A DNA stretch of 31,089 bases from an uncultured Clostridia bacterium (GTDB taxonomy: Bacteria; Bacillota; Clostridia; Oscillospirales; Ruminococcaceae). The translations under genes and the position numbers were made by a program. This document shows positions 9,014 to 18,819 of this stretch, in pieces. Below the pieces are notes generated by a model. It saw only the letters and a list, made by a program, of their open reading frames with translations, was not told where the DNA came from and did no database searches. The stretch covers positions 1-31,089 of the forward strand of contig CALLQM010000356.1 of assembly GCA_938014855.1 (NCBI GenBank), given 5' to 3'. Numbering within the stretch: the stretch's first letter is position 1; the number at the start of each line of letters is the position of its first letter.

Positions 9014-9174
9014 ACGAAACACCTCCAAAGCCTATTTATCAAAATGAAACTGAGCGCAGACAGAAACTGCCCACGCTCATCAATTACTTCGTTGTTCCTA
9101 CTAAGGAAAAACCGTATTGACCAACCGTTCTAATAACGGCAAGGTGAGAACAGCAACCGTTCTGCTTTGTTTAC
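9014..9174 (-). promoter_or_regulatory. infC (L20-type) autoregulatory mRNA leader
   Basis: About 160 bases separate the predicted transcription start from the infC AUU codon. The leader holds several hairpins: CCGTT/AACGG, TTCCT/AGGAA, and the terminator-like stem at 9051-9079; AGAACGGTT occurs twice. Firmicutes infC operons are known to have an L20-binding leader controlling transcription by attenuation. The position and the attenuator fit that, but I identify it by context and structure and not by a covariance-model match. Confidence 0.65.
9051..9079 (-). terminator. Attenuator hairpin in the infC leader
   Basis: In the minus-strand RNA, UGAGCGUGGGCAG and CUGUCUGCGCUCA pair over 13 bp (with G-U/U-G wobbles) around a UUU loop. 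It is followed by GUUUCAUUUUGAU. The hairpin lies about 38 bases before the infC start and is best read as a conditional terminator. Confidence 0.65.
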
Positions 9175-9180
9175 TTGAGA

Positions 9181-9209
9181 AGTATACCACGCTCAACAAG
9201 ATATGTCAA
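9181..9209 (-). promoter_or_regulatory. SigA-type promoter of infC-rpmI-rplT
   Basis: On the minus strand, TTGACA (9204-9209), a 17-base spacer and TATACT (9181-9186) form a near-consensus promoter. It lies between the addA stop and the infC leader, and puts the transcription start near 9174. Confidence 0.9.
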
Positions 9210-9240
9210 CCCTCATCTAACAATTTTTCTATTTAAATAA

Positions 9241-12200
9241 TTATACTATAATTTCCTGAGATAATGTAAAAGAGTAAAGAATACATTCTTTAACTGGCAT
9301 ACCAAGACTTTGAGTAAGAACTTTTTGGTATAATTCCAGCTGAATATGATAGCGTTCTACAAGCTCTTGTGTGGATTTCACATAGTCTGTTTTATAGTCT
9401 ACAATAACAGCACTGCCATCTTCCACAAAAACACAATCTGCTACTCCTTGAATTGCAGTTTTTCCACCATTGTCCAGCAGATCGGTATATTCTCCTAATG
9501 TTTCTTTTCCTGTTTCAGATAAGAATCTTAGTTCACGCCATACTTTTTCAGAAGCAAATATGCGATTTGCAAGAGAACTATTGAAAAAACGTTCTAGCCG
9601 CTGGATAGAAAGTGCTTCTCCTTCCTCTTTGGATAGATATTTCTTTTGTACCATACGATTTATTTCTTTTTGCACATCATACGATGCAGAACGATAATTC
9701 GCAAACTGCATAAACTTATGCATTGCATTTCCCTTTTGCGCACCTGTAAGACCTTCTTTTTGCATAAATGCTGGTCGCCTTGCAAAACGATAATTTTTTG
9801 CTGTATCAGCTTTTGCTAATTGAGAAACCGCAATTTTAGTCGGAATTATAGTTTGTTCCTTGTAAGGGTAACGGAATTCCAATCTGTTTTTTAACTGTTC
9901 TGCAAACTTTATATTCGGCTCTATCGATAGTATTGCCTCCTCATTTTCATGATTAAGCTTATCGTCATTAACAGGTACCACTTCCATTTGTAAAGGCGCT
10001 GATGAATTTTTTTTATAAGTCTTAATTCCATAACCCGCTAATATTCCCGCTAAATCTTCATGGTGCAATGCTGCCATTAAGATCCAGTCCAAATAATTTG
10101 ATGCACTTCGAACTATATATGAAGGTAACTTCCCATGTTTGTTTGTTTTTGATACCAATCCTGATAATTTTTCTTCCACTTTTTTAATAGTACCTGTTAA
10201 AAACAAGGTTTCTTTAGCTCGAGTGAGCGCTACATAAAGAATTCGCAGCTCTTCTGAAAGCATAGAACGTTCAATTTCAAGCTTTAGTGCCTGCATTGGT
10301 ATCGTAGTAAACTGAATCATTTTTTCAAAGTTACGCCGCATACAAGCAAAGCCAAGCCGAGAATGTAAGAGAGTGTTACTTTTTAGATCTTCCTTATTAA
10401 ACTGTTTGGCACAGTCACACAAAAACACAACTGGAAACTCCAGTCCTTTGGAACGATGAATACTCATAATACGTACCACATCCGCCTTTTCAGACAATGT
10501 AGATGCAGGTGCCAAATCAGATCCTCGTTCTAATAACCGATCTAAAAAAGTGATAAACCCAGAAAGTCCCTTGTAACCATTCGCGTGGTAATCACAGGCA
10601 TACTGCACCAATAAAAGCAAATTTGACCGCCTTGCCTGTCCATATCGCATAGCCTGCACTTTTCCAACATAATCGGTTTCCTCATAGATTCTTCGAATAA
10701 TTTCATCTGCAGTTGCTCCCGCAGCAAATTGTCTAAGAACGCTTAAGGTTGAAAGAAATTCTACAGCATGTTTATTTCCCTTCTCAGCATTTTTACAAAC
10801 AGCGGTATAAAGAGAACCTTTCTTTTGCTCAATGCGAATAGCTGCCATTTCATCTGCAGTAAATCCAAACAGTGCAGACATCATTGCCGCAGTAAGATCA
10901 ATATCCCGCAGAGGATTACTGATTACACGAAGTAAAGCTATAACTGGTGCTACTTCTTTTGTAGTTAAAAACCCACTCTTAGGTTCAGCCCATACTGGTA
11001 CACTCTGTTTATTTAATGCATTAATATAGGCCTGTGTTTTGGCTGAAGGAGATCGCAGGAGAATGCAAATGTCTGAAGGACGAATCGCACGCAGCTTACC
11101 CTCATCTGTTATCTGCTTTTGCTCTTTTAACATCTTTGAGATTGTCTGTGCAACATAGTCTGCTTCAATAACAGTTTTATCGCGTTCTCCTGTATAATCA
11201 CTTATATCTATCAATTTGATTGAGCAGCCACGGTGTCCTTTTTCAGGGAAATTAGCACCTGCAACGAGTGCCTCTTCTTCGTTATAATCAATCTCACCGA
11301 TTTTTTCGCTCATAAGTAAAGAAAAGAAAAAATTGATACAGCCTGTAATTTCCTGAGCACTACGAAAATTCTTGCCTAATACAATTTTAGCAGGATAGTC
11401 AGAACCATTGTAAGACGCATATCTTTTTTTCTTTTCCATAAATAATTCTGGCATTGCCTGCCGAAACCGATAGATACTTTGCTTAACATCTCCCACCATA
11501 AACAGGTTTTCTTCATGGTTAGAAATCGCTCGAAAGATCATCTCTTGTGCCGCATTAGTATCTTGAAATTCATCAATTAAAACTTCATCATATAGCTGAG
11601 AAGTTGATTTAGCCAATTGTGTAGGCGCATTTCCTGGACCAGCAGGACGTACCAATAACGTAATTGCATAGTGCTCCATATCCGAAAAATCCATGAGATT
11701 TCGCTGTTGCTTTGCTTGCATAAACGTGCGGTCAAAATCCTTTACTAAATCAAATAGCAAACCAACGAGCGGACGCAAAACAGTCATATCTTCTTTAAAT
11801 TCTTTCGCTGTTGCACAAAATTGTTTTTCGCATAGAGACTTTATCATATTTTTGACTTGTTTTCGCAATGACTGTACCATATCTTTTCTAGGGTCGTCTC
11901 CCCTTAGAGATCCAAGTCTATCAAAACAAAAGCAAGACAACTTTTGGCATATAATATCCCAATCCCGAGAATCCACAAAAGCTTTAACCTGCTGAATCTG
12001 CCTTAAATCGTTTGAAAAAGGCTCGAAATATGCGGCACTCATTTTTTCATCTTCCGTGATAATAGCCAAGGCCTGCTTGATAAGATCTTCTGCATAGCAC
12101 AAAGCATCCCCTGCGTAATTTAAAATACATGAACCCCAAATAGAATCAGCTACATGTACTCCTTGCCCATATAGCAGTAATGTTTGATCCAACCAATCTA

Positions 12201-12771
12201 TGTAAAATGGATGAGAACGCACAAAGTCATATAGACGAAATAGTGTGGAAAATACAGCGCTGTCATCTCGTCCTGAACGTAACAGCTCGATCAGACGTCC
12301 GAATTCTCCACTTTTATCTTGCTGATAAAAACGCTCTACCGACTGTTTTGCACTATCCATCCTTAAAATATCTAATTCCTTATCATCTGCTGTACGGATA
12401 TTAGAAGAAATTCCAAGCTTCTGAAAGTTACTTCGAATTAAATCCAAACAAAGCGCATGAATGGTGCTGATTTGTGCCCGAGCCAACAAAAGCTGCTGCC
12501 GCTTTAAATGCGCATTATTTGGATTCTCTGCTAAAAGTGCAGTTACACGAGCCATAATACGCTGTTTCATTTCAAGAGCGGCCGCGTTAGAAAAGGTTAC
12601 TACTAATAAACGGTCAGCATCAACAGGATTCATTCTATCCAAAATCCGACCTACTACACGCTCAACCAATACTGCGGTTTTTCCGCTACCTGCTGCAGCC
12701 GATACTAACACAGTTCCTCCACGTGCATCAATGGCATCCCGCTGTTGAGGAGTCCATTGTTTCTCAGCCAT
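9241..12771 (-). CDS. addA: ATP-dependent helicase/nuclease subunit A
   Basis: The UvrD-type helicase and nuclease subunit of AddAB, the Firmicutes counterpart of RecBCD, which resects double-strand breaks for RecA. Motifs in order: Walker A AAAGSGKTA (about residue 28), DEFQDTN (about 400), GDVKQSIYRFRQA, IHRSKGLEFPVVFL (about 772), YVALTRAKETL, and the C-terminal RecB-nuclease motif VDYKTD (about 1125). I choose the ATG at 12771 (1,176 residues): AAAGG lies 8 bases upstream, whereas an ATG at 12780 would directly abut that site. The start overlaps the addB stop by 8 bases. No clear terminator follows before the infC promoter. Confidence 0.97.
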   Translation of the reverse strand: MAEKQWTPQQRDAIDARGGTVLVSAAAGSGKTAVLVERVVGRILDRMNPVDADRLLVVTFSNAAALEMKQRIMARVTALLAENPNNAHLKRQQLLLARAQISTIHALCLDLIRSNFQKLGISSNIRTADDKELDILRMDSAKQSVERFYQQDKSGEFGRLIELLRSGRDDSAVFSTLFRLYDFVRSHPFYIDWLDQTLLLYGQGVHVADSIWGSCILNYAGDALCYAEDLIKQALAIITEDEKMSAAYFEPFSNDLRQIQQVKAFVDSRDWDIICQKLSCFCFDRLGSLRGDDPRKDMVQSLRKQVKNMIKSLCEKQFCATAKEFKEDMTVLRPLVGLLFDLVKDFDRTFMQAKQQRNLMDFSDMEHYAITLLVRPAGPGNAPTQLAKSTSQLYDEVLIDEFQDTNAAQEMIFRAISNHEENLFMVGDVKQSIYRFRQAMPELFMEKKKRYASYNGSDYPAKIVLGKNFRSAQEITGCINFFFSLLMSEKIGEIDYNEEEALVAGANFPEKGHRGCSIKLIDISDYTGERDKTVIEADYVAQTISKMLKEQKQITDEGKLRAIRPSDICILLRSPSAKTQAYINALNKQSVPVWAEPKSGFLTTKEVAPVIALLRVISNPLRDIDLTAAMMSALFGFTADEMAAIRIEQKKGSLYTAVCKNAEKGNKHAVEFLSTLSVLRQFAAGATADEIIRRIYEETDYVGKVQAMRYGQARRSNLLLLVQYACDYHANGYKGLSGFITFLDRLLERGSDLAPASTLSEKADVVRIMSIHRSKGLEFPVVFLCDCAKQFNKEDLKSNTLLHSRLGFACMRRNFEKMIQFTTIPMQALKLEIERSMLSEELRILYVALTRAKETLFLTGTIKKVEEKLSGLVSKTNKHGKLPSYIVRSASNYLDWILMAALHHEDLAGILAGYGIKTYKKNSSAPLQMEVVPVNDDKLNHENEEAILSIEPNIKFAEQLKNRLEFRYPYKEQTIIPTKIAVSQLAKADTAKNYRFARRPAFMQKEGLTGAQKGNAMHKFMQFANYRSASYDVQKEINRMVQKKYLSKEEGEALSIQRLERFFNSSLANRIFASEKVWRELRFLSETGKETLGEYTDLLDNGGKTAIQGVADCVFVEDGSAVIVDYKTDYVKSTQELVERYHIQLELYQKVLTQSLGMPVKECILYSFTLSQEIIV

Positions 12772-15700
12772 TGTTCTCATCCTTTCGCATCAATTCAAGT
12801 ATAGCAGATCTGTCCATTTCTGTAATCTTGCGGACAGCATCTCCCTCTTCGTGCGCACAGATTGCATGGTAATCGCACCATTTGCAAGGCATATAGCGAG
12901 AAATTCCGTCCACTGGAGCAGCTGAAATGTTCCCTTTATGCAATTCGTTTGCTAGATTTTTAATAAGGGATTCTACGCGTCCTTTGATTTTCCCCATCTG
13001 AGATAAGGTAGCCAATGAAGAATGGGCATCAAAACTACCATCCTTTTTGGTTTTAGCCGGAATAAATATACCCGCTAGATCCGCTTCCATTGCAGAAAGC
13101 ACCTCACGATTTTCTAATAAGATCCCATTCATTTTCATCTGTTTTCTCTGCGCTTTCTTAGCTGCTTTTTCATCTGTATCACGATCCGCAGATAGAACTT
13201 TATCCTTTGCAGGCATATAAAGAACACCTGCCGGTATATTGTGTACATGATTATTTTCTTCAAAATAATTGCATAGAGAAAATAGGTAAATTAGCATTTG
13301 CATATTTAACCCATAATACACATCAGATAATTTAAACTCTTTAGATCCCGATTTATAATCCACCACACGAACATATTGAATTCCATCTTTTTTCATAACA
13401 TCGACTCGGTCTACAACACCTTCTACTACAATTCGAAAACCGTCTGGTGTAAATAGTTCCAACGGTTTATGCTCAGCGTCCATCCGAATTGGAAGTTCAA
13501 ACGCTACTGGTTCAAATTGACTTTGAGCAAATTCCTCACCTAATCGTTTCAGCAACCGTACAAGCGTATCGACCAATCGAGTGAATAAATATCGAAAACG
13601 AGCAGACATAGATGAAAGGTCTAAAATTCGTTCAGAAAGATATGTATGTATGATTTTCGATACTTCTTGCTGTAATAATTCAGTTTTAAGATCTAAAAGT
13701 CCTGCTCCACCATATTTTTTTACCATCTGTTCCAAAACAACATGAATTAAAGATCCCGATTCAATTGGATTAAATTCCACTTTACGGCGTGGCTTTAAAT
13801 TGAGACCCGACTGACAAAAATAGTAAAATGGACAACTATAATATTTTTCAATCCGGGAAGGTGATATTTTAATTTCATCACCAAATAATTTTTTGGCCAG
13901 TGCTGGATTTGTAATTTTATACTCCTTCCATTCACATGCATCCTTTAAAGCTTGCAATTTTTGTGGTGCTTTTTCAGCAAAATAATACTTTAAAGTTTCT
14001 TGCTCTGCTGTTTGCTGCCTCCAATTTTTAGTCATAACATCAAATGCTGTTTTTTCATTGAAGATCCTTTCTACAGCACAATTAGAATCAGGCTGTATTT
14101 TAAGACCTAGCATATCCTCAATCTCTTGAAAAACGTGGGAAGGAGTCAATCCCTTTCCCGCAGTATCTTTTAGTGGACAAGTCAGCCATAATTTCTCGGA
14201 TGCTTGCGTTAATGCAAAATAAACATAATATTTTTCAAAAAGCGCCGTTTGTTCGGGGCTACGAAGTAGATCGATTCCGTGATTGCAAAGAACTGTTCGC
14301 TCTGTAACAGAAAAAATACCGGATGGCTCAGACCAACGCGGAAATTCTCCTTCATTCAGCCCAATTATAAAAACTGCTTTGGGCTCATTAGGCCGAATTC
14401 GATCTGCAGTACCAACAATGACTTGATCCAACGTTTGAGGCAAAGTTCCAATATCTGCTGTTGAAATGCTCATACGAAACAAATCAATTAGCCGCGCAAG
14501 TGGTATATAAACCCCATTTAGCGCACCGCCAAATGCATCGAGTAAGCCTATGATCGCATCCCAAACTTGCGTACCTCTATCAAGAAAATGCTTTTGCTCT
14601 TCTTTAGGCATACACTCTGCGCTTTCTATCAAATTCTGTACGGCATTGCAATCTGTCAAATACTGAAAAATGGCTGATGCGAATTGCCGGCCATCGCAGT
14701 CCTTAATTCGCTCTTTAAGGCGTAAAAGCGGAGAAATTAGCTTTAAACGTACCGAATTAAGAGCAGTCAAACGCTTTTCCTGCTCATTTGATAAACTTTC
14801 TTGCATACCGTCCGGATGATTTACAAATTCGTGTGTCCACTCACTGCCGGATATACTCCAAATATAACAATAATTTTCAAGCATCCCGGCTTCAATCTCT
14901 TTGATACCCGTTATACACTGTTTTGATAACGCAAGTAGATATTCTGAATCAAAATTACTTCGAACCGCTTCCAATGCGCATAATAACCCGCTTACCAGCG
15001 GATACACTTGAATGTCAGACCTAAGATCCGTGAAAAATGGAATATCATAGCGGGCAAAAACCGTTTGAAGCGGCACCAAATAACGCTCTAGATTACGTGC
15101 AATTACAGCAATATCATGAAAACGATAGCCTTGATCTTGGATCAAGATAGAGATCTGCGCCGCCACATAACCAAGTTCATCATAAACATCTTCGCATGAT
15201 GTACATAAAACCTGATCTGCCGAAAAGTCACATAAAGTGTGCGGTTCGTTCAGAAAATTCTCTGCAATGTAAGCTAAATCCGGATGCTCAAATCGATGAG
15301 GCTGTTTCAGTATCAGCGGTTTTGCAATTCGGCTGCCGCATTTTTTTGCTTCCTGTACAAATCGATTTGCCGTAGACGTAACAGCGGCAACAGCGCTGGT
15401 TTTATCCGAAATATCTAGTCCTTCACAAGTAAGAGCTACAGTAATCTCTTTACTTTTCATAAGAATATGCTGTAAGATTTTCCATTCTGTACCCATAAAC
15501 GCCATAAAACCGTCTATAAATACATGATAAGCACCAAAGAAATCCTCATCTTCTAATCGATTGCAGGCTCGCGTTAAACTGTCATCCGGATCTTGATATC
15601 CCCGGTCAATAATGGCTTGATAACCTTCAAAAATTAGGGCTATTTCTTTTAACTTTTCCGTTAGTGCAGTATTGCCGCTTTGCATAGCAGCTGTTCGCAA

Positions 15701-16111
15701 AGAATCAGGATCAGCACCTGCTGTTTTAAGTTCACTGATTGTTTGGCACATGGTGGAAATAAACGCAGCATTTCCACTGCTCTTGCCATAGACTTTAAGC
15801 CCTCCACCTAAACCTAGTTCTTCCAACGCCACATTCATTAGCAAAAATTTTGCTGTTTCATCTAAATGGATGCCGGCTAGTCCACCAAATTCTCGGAAAA
15901 TCCTGTCGCTAAGACGTGTAAAGCTCAAAACCTCTACAGCGAGAGCATCCTTTGGTCCAAGCAGCCTATAAAGCGCTTTTTCACTTTCAAATGAGGATTG
16001 TTCAGGTACCAATAAAATGGCTTTTTCGCCCGCTTTAACACAATCACAAATGCGTTGATAAAGCAGCGTTGTCTTTCCTGTTCCGGCAGTCCCTAAGATA
16101 AGATGCAGCAT
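12764..16111 (-). CDS. addB: ATP-dependent helicase/deoxyribonuclease subunit B
   Basis: The second AddAB subunit, 1,115 residues from ATG 16111. Walker A GTAGTGKTT is at residues 7-15. The C-terminal nuclease domain has VDYKSGSKEF near residue 920. Cysteines in YYSCPFYYFC (about 760) and CKWCDYHAIC (1076, 1079, 1085) match the iron-sulfur staple of AddB nuclease domains. The frame is open further upstream to 16276, but the residues before MLHLILG do not resemble AddB, cross a terminator and overlap the upstream gene. GGTGG lies 5 bases before the chosen ATG. I see no convincing promoter in the 55 bases after the terminator. Confidence 0.96.
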   Translation of the reverse strand: MLHLILGTAGTGKTTLLYQRICDCVKAGEKAILLVPEQSSFESEKALYRLLGPKDALAVEVLSFTRLSDRIFREFGGLAGIHLDETAKFLLMNVALEELGLGGGLKVYGKSSGNAAFISTMCQTISELKTAGADPDSLRTAAMQSGNTALTEKLKEIALIFEGYQAIIDRGYQDPDDSLTRACNRLEDEDFFGAYHVFIDGFMAFMGTEWKILQHILMKSKEITVALTCEGLDISDKTSAVAAVTSTANRFVQEAKKCGSRIAKPLILKQPHRFEHPDLAYIAENFLNEPHTLCDFSADQVLCTSCEDVYDELGYVAAQISILIQDQGYRFHDIAVIARNLERYLVPLQTVFARYDIPFFTDLRSDIQVYPLVSGLLCALEAVRSNFDSEYLLALSKQCITGIKEIEAGMLENYCYIWSISGSEWTHEFVNHPDGMQESLSNEQEKRLTALNSVRLKLISPLLRLKERIKDCDGRQFASAIFQYLTDCNAVQNLIESAECMPKEEQKHFLDRGTQVWDAIIGLLDAFGGALNGVYIPLARLIDLFRMSISTADIGTLPQTLDQVIVGTADRIRPNEPKAVFIIGLNEGEFPRWSEPSGIFSVTERTVLCNHGIDLLRSPEQTALFEKYYVYFALTQASEKLWLTCPLKDTAGKGLTPSHVFQEIEDMLGLKIQPDSNCAVERIFNEKTAFDVMTKNWRQQTAEQETLKYYFAEKAPQKLQALKDACEWKEYKITNPALAKKLFGDEIKISPSRIEKYYSCPFYYFCQSGLNLKPRRKVEFNPIESGSLIHVVLEQMVKKYGGAGLLDLKTELLQQEVSKIIHTYLSERILDLSSMSARFRYLFTRLVDTLVRLLKRLGEEFAQSQFEPVAFELPIRMDAEHKPLELFTPDGFRIVVEGVVDRVDVMKKDGIQYVRVVDYKSGSKEFKLSDVYYGLNMQMLIYLFSLCNYFEENNHVHNIPAGVLYMPAKDKVLSADRDTDEKAAKKAQRKQMKMNGILLENREVLSAMEADLAGIFIPAKTKKDGSFDAHSSLATLSQMGKIKGRVESLIKNLANELHKGNISAAPVDGISRYMPCKWCDYHAICAHEEGDAVRKITEMDRSAILELMRKDENNG

Positions 16112-16165
16112 GTATCCACCTTCGTTTCCAGATAATTGTATGCTAATACTACCATAAAAACGATA

Positions 16166-16198
16166 AAAAAGACAGGACCTAACGGCACCTGTCTTTTT
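16166..16198 (-). terminator. Terminator between oxidoreductase operon and addB
   Basis: The sequence AAAAAGACAGG ... CCTGTCTTTTT is an 11-bp inverted repeat around an 11-base loop, with an A-run on one side and a T-run on the other, so it can act in both directions. It begins just after the gamma subunit stop and ends transcription of the oxidoreductase operon before addB. Confidence 0.85.
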
Positions 16199-16205
16199 AT
16201 TCATC

Positions 16206-16733
16206 TTATAATCCCATGCCGAGTTTAATTGCCCGCATATTTGGTTCAGCAAGATGCTGCTTTTTAGGCGGTACACATTTTAAAATCGCTTTCTCTACTG
16301 TTTCATGAGCAGCAAACTTTGTTTCTGCCAAGACTTTTCCCAAAATAATAATATTCGCAAGTCCTTGCAGATTTTGAGTTTGAGACAATTCAGTAGCGGG
16401 AACATAGAAGCATTGGATATCTGTCCGATGGCATTTTTTATTCACCAATGAACTATCAATAACAGCTACGCCGCCCGGAACAACTTTATCAATAAACTTA
16501 TCATATGAAGGTAAGTTCATTGCAACTAAAACGTCAGGATTAAGCACAAGCGGGGAACCAATCGGCTCATCGGAAAGACAAACACTGCAATTTGCGGTAC
16601 CGCCCCTCATTTCCGGTCCATAGGAAGGCAGCCAAGATACACACTTATCCTCAATCAATCCAGAATAGGCAGTAATTTTTCCAGCAAACAGAACACCCTG
16701 TCCGCCAAATCCGGCTAAAAGCATATTAAGCAT
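16206..16733 (-). CDS. 2-oxoacid:ferredoxin oxidoreductase, gamma subunit
   Basis: A 175-residue protein of the POR/KOR gamma family. The N-terminal LLAGFGGQGVLFAGKI, then YGPEMRGGTANCSV and NPDVLVAMN, are hallmark segments. With alpha, beta and the ferredoxin-like delta subunit it forms the complex that oxidatively decarboxylates a 2-oxoacid to an acyl-CoA and reduced ferredoxin. The start overlaps the beta subunit stop by 8 bases. Last gene of the operon. Substrate (2-oxoisovalerate or 2-oxoglutarate) cannot be settled from this subunit. Confidence 0.93.
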   Translation of the reverse strand: MLNMLLAGFGGQGVLFAGKITAYSGLIEDKCVSWLPSYGPEMRGGTANCSVCLSDEPIGSPLVLNPDVLVAMNLPSYDKFIDKVVPGGVAVIDSSLVNKKCHRTDIQCFYVPATELSQTQNLQGLANIIILGKVLAETKFAAHETVEKAILKCVPPKKQHLAEPNMRAIKLGMGL

Positions 16734-17487
16734 TATGCTTCACCCCTTCCTGCGTTCTGTCCGTATAAACGCCAAGAGGATAATATGGGATCATATTATC
16801 TCTTAGCCATTGAATGGCCTCTATTGGCGTAAGTCCCCAGTTGGTTGGGCATGTAGAAAGCACTTCTACAATTGAAAAGCCTTTTCCTTCCATTTGTGCC
16901 GTAAAGGCCTTTTTAATAGCCGCTTTTGCTTTTTTAATATTAGGAACACTATCCACTGCAACACGCTCAGCATATGCAGTACCGCTTAAGGTAGACAGCA
17001 TTTCACATACACGAATCGGATATCCTGCAGTATTTGTATCACGACCATATGGAGTTGTCTGAGTAACCTGCCCAGGCAGCGTAGTTGGAGCCATCTGACC
17101 GCCAGTCATTCCATAAATACCGTTATTTACAAATATTACGGTAATATTTTCGCCACGGGTAGCCGCATGTACTGTTTCAGCAGTACCGATTGCCGCAAGG
17201 TCTCCATCGCCCTGGTATGTAAATACCATATTGGCAGGGATAGCACGTTTTAGTCCTGTAGCTACGGCAGGAGCACGTCCATGTGGTGCTTCGACAGCAT
17301 CACAAGCAAAATAATCATAAGCCATAACGGAACATCCTACCGGTACTACTCCAACCGTTTTTCCTTCAATATCAAGTTCGTCAATTACTTCTGCAACCAG
17401 TTTATGAATCACGCCATGCGTACAACCGGGACAGTAATGGGTAGGAACATCCAGTAATGCATGGGGTCTTTGATAAACAATCGCCAT
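16726..17487 (-). CDS. 2-oxoacid:ferredoxin oxidoreductase, beta (TPP) subunit
   Basis: A 253-residue subunit that binds thiamine diphosphate. The TPP/Mg motif runs from GDGDLAAIG to VFVNN with the typical spacing. Other family segments are HYCPGCTHG near residue 20, HGRAPAVATGLKRA, and IYGMTGGQMAPTT. The segment PGCTHG with its cysteine is common in VOR/KOR beta subunits. It sits directly against the alpha subunit (sharing a base at 17487) and overlaps gamma. The enzyme uses TPP, which is interesting beside the thiamine operon 5 kb away, though no shared control is visible. Confidence 0.94.
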   Translation of the reverse strand: MAIVYQRPHALLDVPTHYCPGCTHGVIHKLVAEVIDELDIEGKTVGVVPVGCSVMAYDYFACDAVEAPHGRAPAVATGLKRAIPANMVFTYQGDGDLAAIGTAETVHAATRGENITVIFVNNGIYGMTGGQMAPTTLPGQVTQTTPYGRDTNTAGYPIRVCEMLSTLSGTAYAERVAVDSVPNIKKAKAAIKKAFTAQMEGKGFSIVEVLSTCPTNWGLTPIEAIQWLRDNMIPYYPLGVYTDRTQEGVKHNA

Positions 17488-18557
17488 TACTTGTCACCTC
17501 CTGCCAATTTTTCGATTTCTGCTAATACTTCTGCTGGTGTTGGAATCACACCACCGGTACGCCCAAAGAACGCAACCGGTACTTTGCCGTTCACAGCTAA
17601 ACGAACATCTTCAACCATCTGTCCCATACTCATTTCAACGGTAAGAAAAGCTTTCGCTGTTTGTGCCGCTTTTTGAATCACTGCGGACGGATAAGGCCAC
17701 AGTGTCTGCGGACGAATCAAACCAGCTTTGATGCCTTTTGCTCTTGCACTGTTAACAGCACTTCTTACAATTCGAGAAGTTGCACCATAGGCCACGACTA
17801 CAATGTCGGCATCATCAACCAAATATTCTTCTGCCCTTGCTTCGTTTTCTTTGATTTTCTCATAGCGCTCAAAACGTTCCTGAATCTTTTGCTCCAGTTC
17901 CGTAGCCTGAAGATAAAGTGAGTTAACAATATTATGAGAACGTTTATTTTTATGACCTGTAGTTGCCCAAGATTCTTTATCAAAAGTAACAACTTTCTTT
18001 TCCGGAAAGACAACCGGTTCCATCATCTGTCCAAGCATTCCATCGGCTAAAATCATTGCAGGAATGCGGTACCGATCTGCGCTCTCAAAAGCATCAAAAA
18101 CCATGTCCACAATTTCCTGAATGGTAGATGGTGCAAACACCATGACATGAAGGTCACCGTGACCGGGAGCACGGGTTGCCTGCCAATAGTCTGCCTGAGA
18201 GGGCTGTATACCGCCAAGTCCTGGGCCACCCCTTTGAACATTAACAATTAGACAAGGCAAGTCAGAACCTGCTATATAAGAAATGCCCTCACTTTTAAGC
18301 GATATACCTGGTGAAGAGGATGATGTCATCGCACGAACACCTGCAGAGGCAGCACCCAACACCATATTAATGGCAGCAATCTCAGATTCTGCCTGCAAAT
18401 AAGTCCCGTCAATTTTAGGCATACGCTTTGACATATATGCTGCTACTTCAGTCTGCGGGGTAATCGGGTATCCAAAGAAATGACGGCAGCCAGCCTGTAT
18501 TGCAGCTTCGGCGAGCGCCTCATTTCCCTTCATAAGAACTTTTTGATTGGAAGCCAT
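17487..18557 (-). CDS. vorB: 2-oxoacid:ferredoxin oxidoreductase alpha subunit, VorB type
   Basis: A 356-residue subunit with the pyrimidine-binding domain first (MKGNEALAEAAIQAG, then FFGYPITPQTEVAAYM and AESEIAAINMVLGA). Next come TSSSSPGISLKSEG and NVQRGGPGLGG, and a transketolase C-terminal-like domain (VVAYGATSRIVRSA, GLIRPQTLWPYP). Length and the PGLGGIQPSQADYWQATR-like stretch favour the 2-oxoisovalerate (VOR) group, used in branched-chain amino acid catabolism or synthesis of branched acyl-CoA; a 2-oxoglutarate role is the main alternative. It starts 18 bases after the ferredoxin gene. Confidence 0.92.
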   Translation of the reverse strand: MASNQKVLMKGNEALAEAAIQAGCRHFFGYPITPQTEVAAYMSKRMPKIDGTYLQAESEIAAINMVLGAASAGVRAMTSSSSPGISLKSEGISYIAGSDLPCLIVNVQRGGPGLGGIQPSQADYWQATRAPGHGDLHVMVFAPSTIQEIVDMVFDAFESADRYRIPAMILADGMLGQMMEPVVFPEKKVVTFDKESWATTGHKNKRSHNIVNSLYLQATELEQKIQERFERYEKIKENEARAEEYLVDDADIVVVAYGATSRIVRSAVNSARAKGIKAGLIRPQTLWPYPSAVIQKAAQTAKAFLTVEMSMGQMVEDVRLAVNGKVPVAFFGRTGGVIPTPAEVLAEIEKLAGGDK

Positions 18558-18575
18558 TTTCTACACTGCCTTTCC

Positions 18576-18782
18576 TTATTTCTCCACTGTTATGGCGCAA
18601 TCTGGACACATCACTGCACACATAGCACAACCAATGCACTGCTCCATATCATTTACTTTTGCCGGATGATAGCCTTTCGCGTTTAATACAGTTTTATCAA
18701 GTACTATAATTTTTTTTGGACATACATGAACGCAAAGTCCGCATCCCTTGCAAATATTATCGTTTACCGACATTTTAGCCAT
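18576..18782 (-). CDS. Ferredoxin-like delta subunit, two [4Fe-4S] clusters
   Basis: A 68-residue protein with two classical cluster motifs, CKGCGLCVHVCP (about residues 11-22) and CIGCAMCAVMCP (about 49-60). It is the electron-accepting delta subunit of the adjacent oxidoreductase: its position before alpha, beta and gamma is the standard VOR/KOR order. The AAGGAGGTG ribosome site gives a confident ATG. It lies 37 bases after the ATPase gene, with no promoter seen between, so it is probably co-transcribed with it. Confidence 0.94.
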   Translation of the reverse strand: MAKMSVNDNICKGCGLCVHVCPKKIIVLDKTVLNAKGYHPAKVNDMEQCIGCAMCAVMCPDCAITVEK

Positions 18783-18819
18783 TGATAAACACCTCCTTAT
18801 CTTATAAATAGCAGGAAGT

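Noticed and set aside
16112..16276. N-terminal extension of addB by 55 codons
   Set aside because: It spans a terminator, overlaps the upstream gamma-subunit gene and has no AddB-like residues; the GGTGG site fits ATG 16111.
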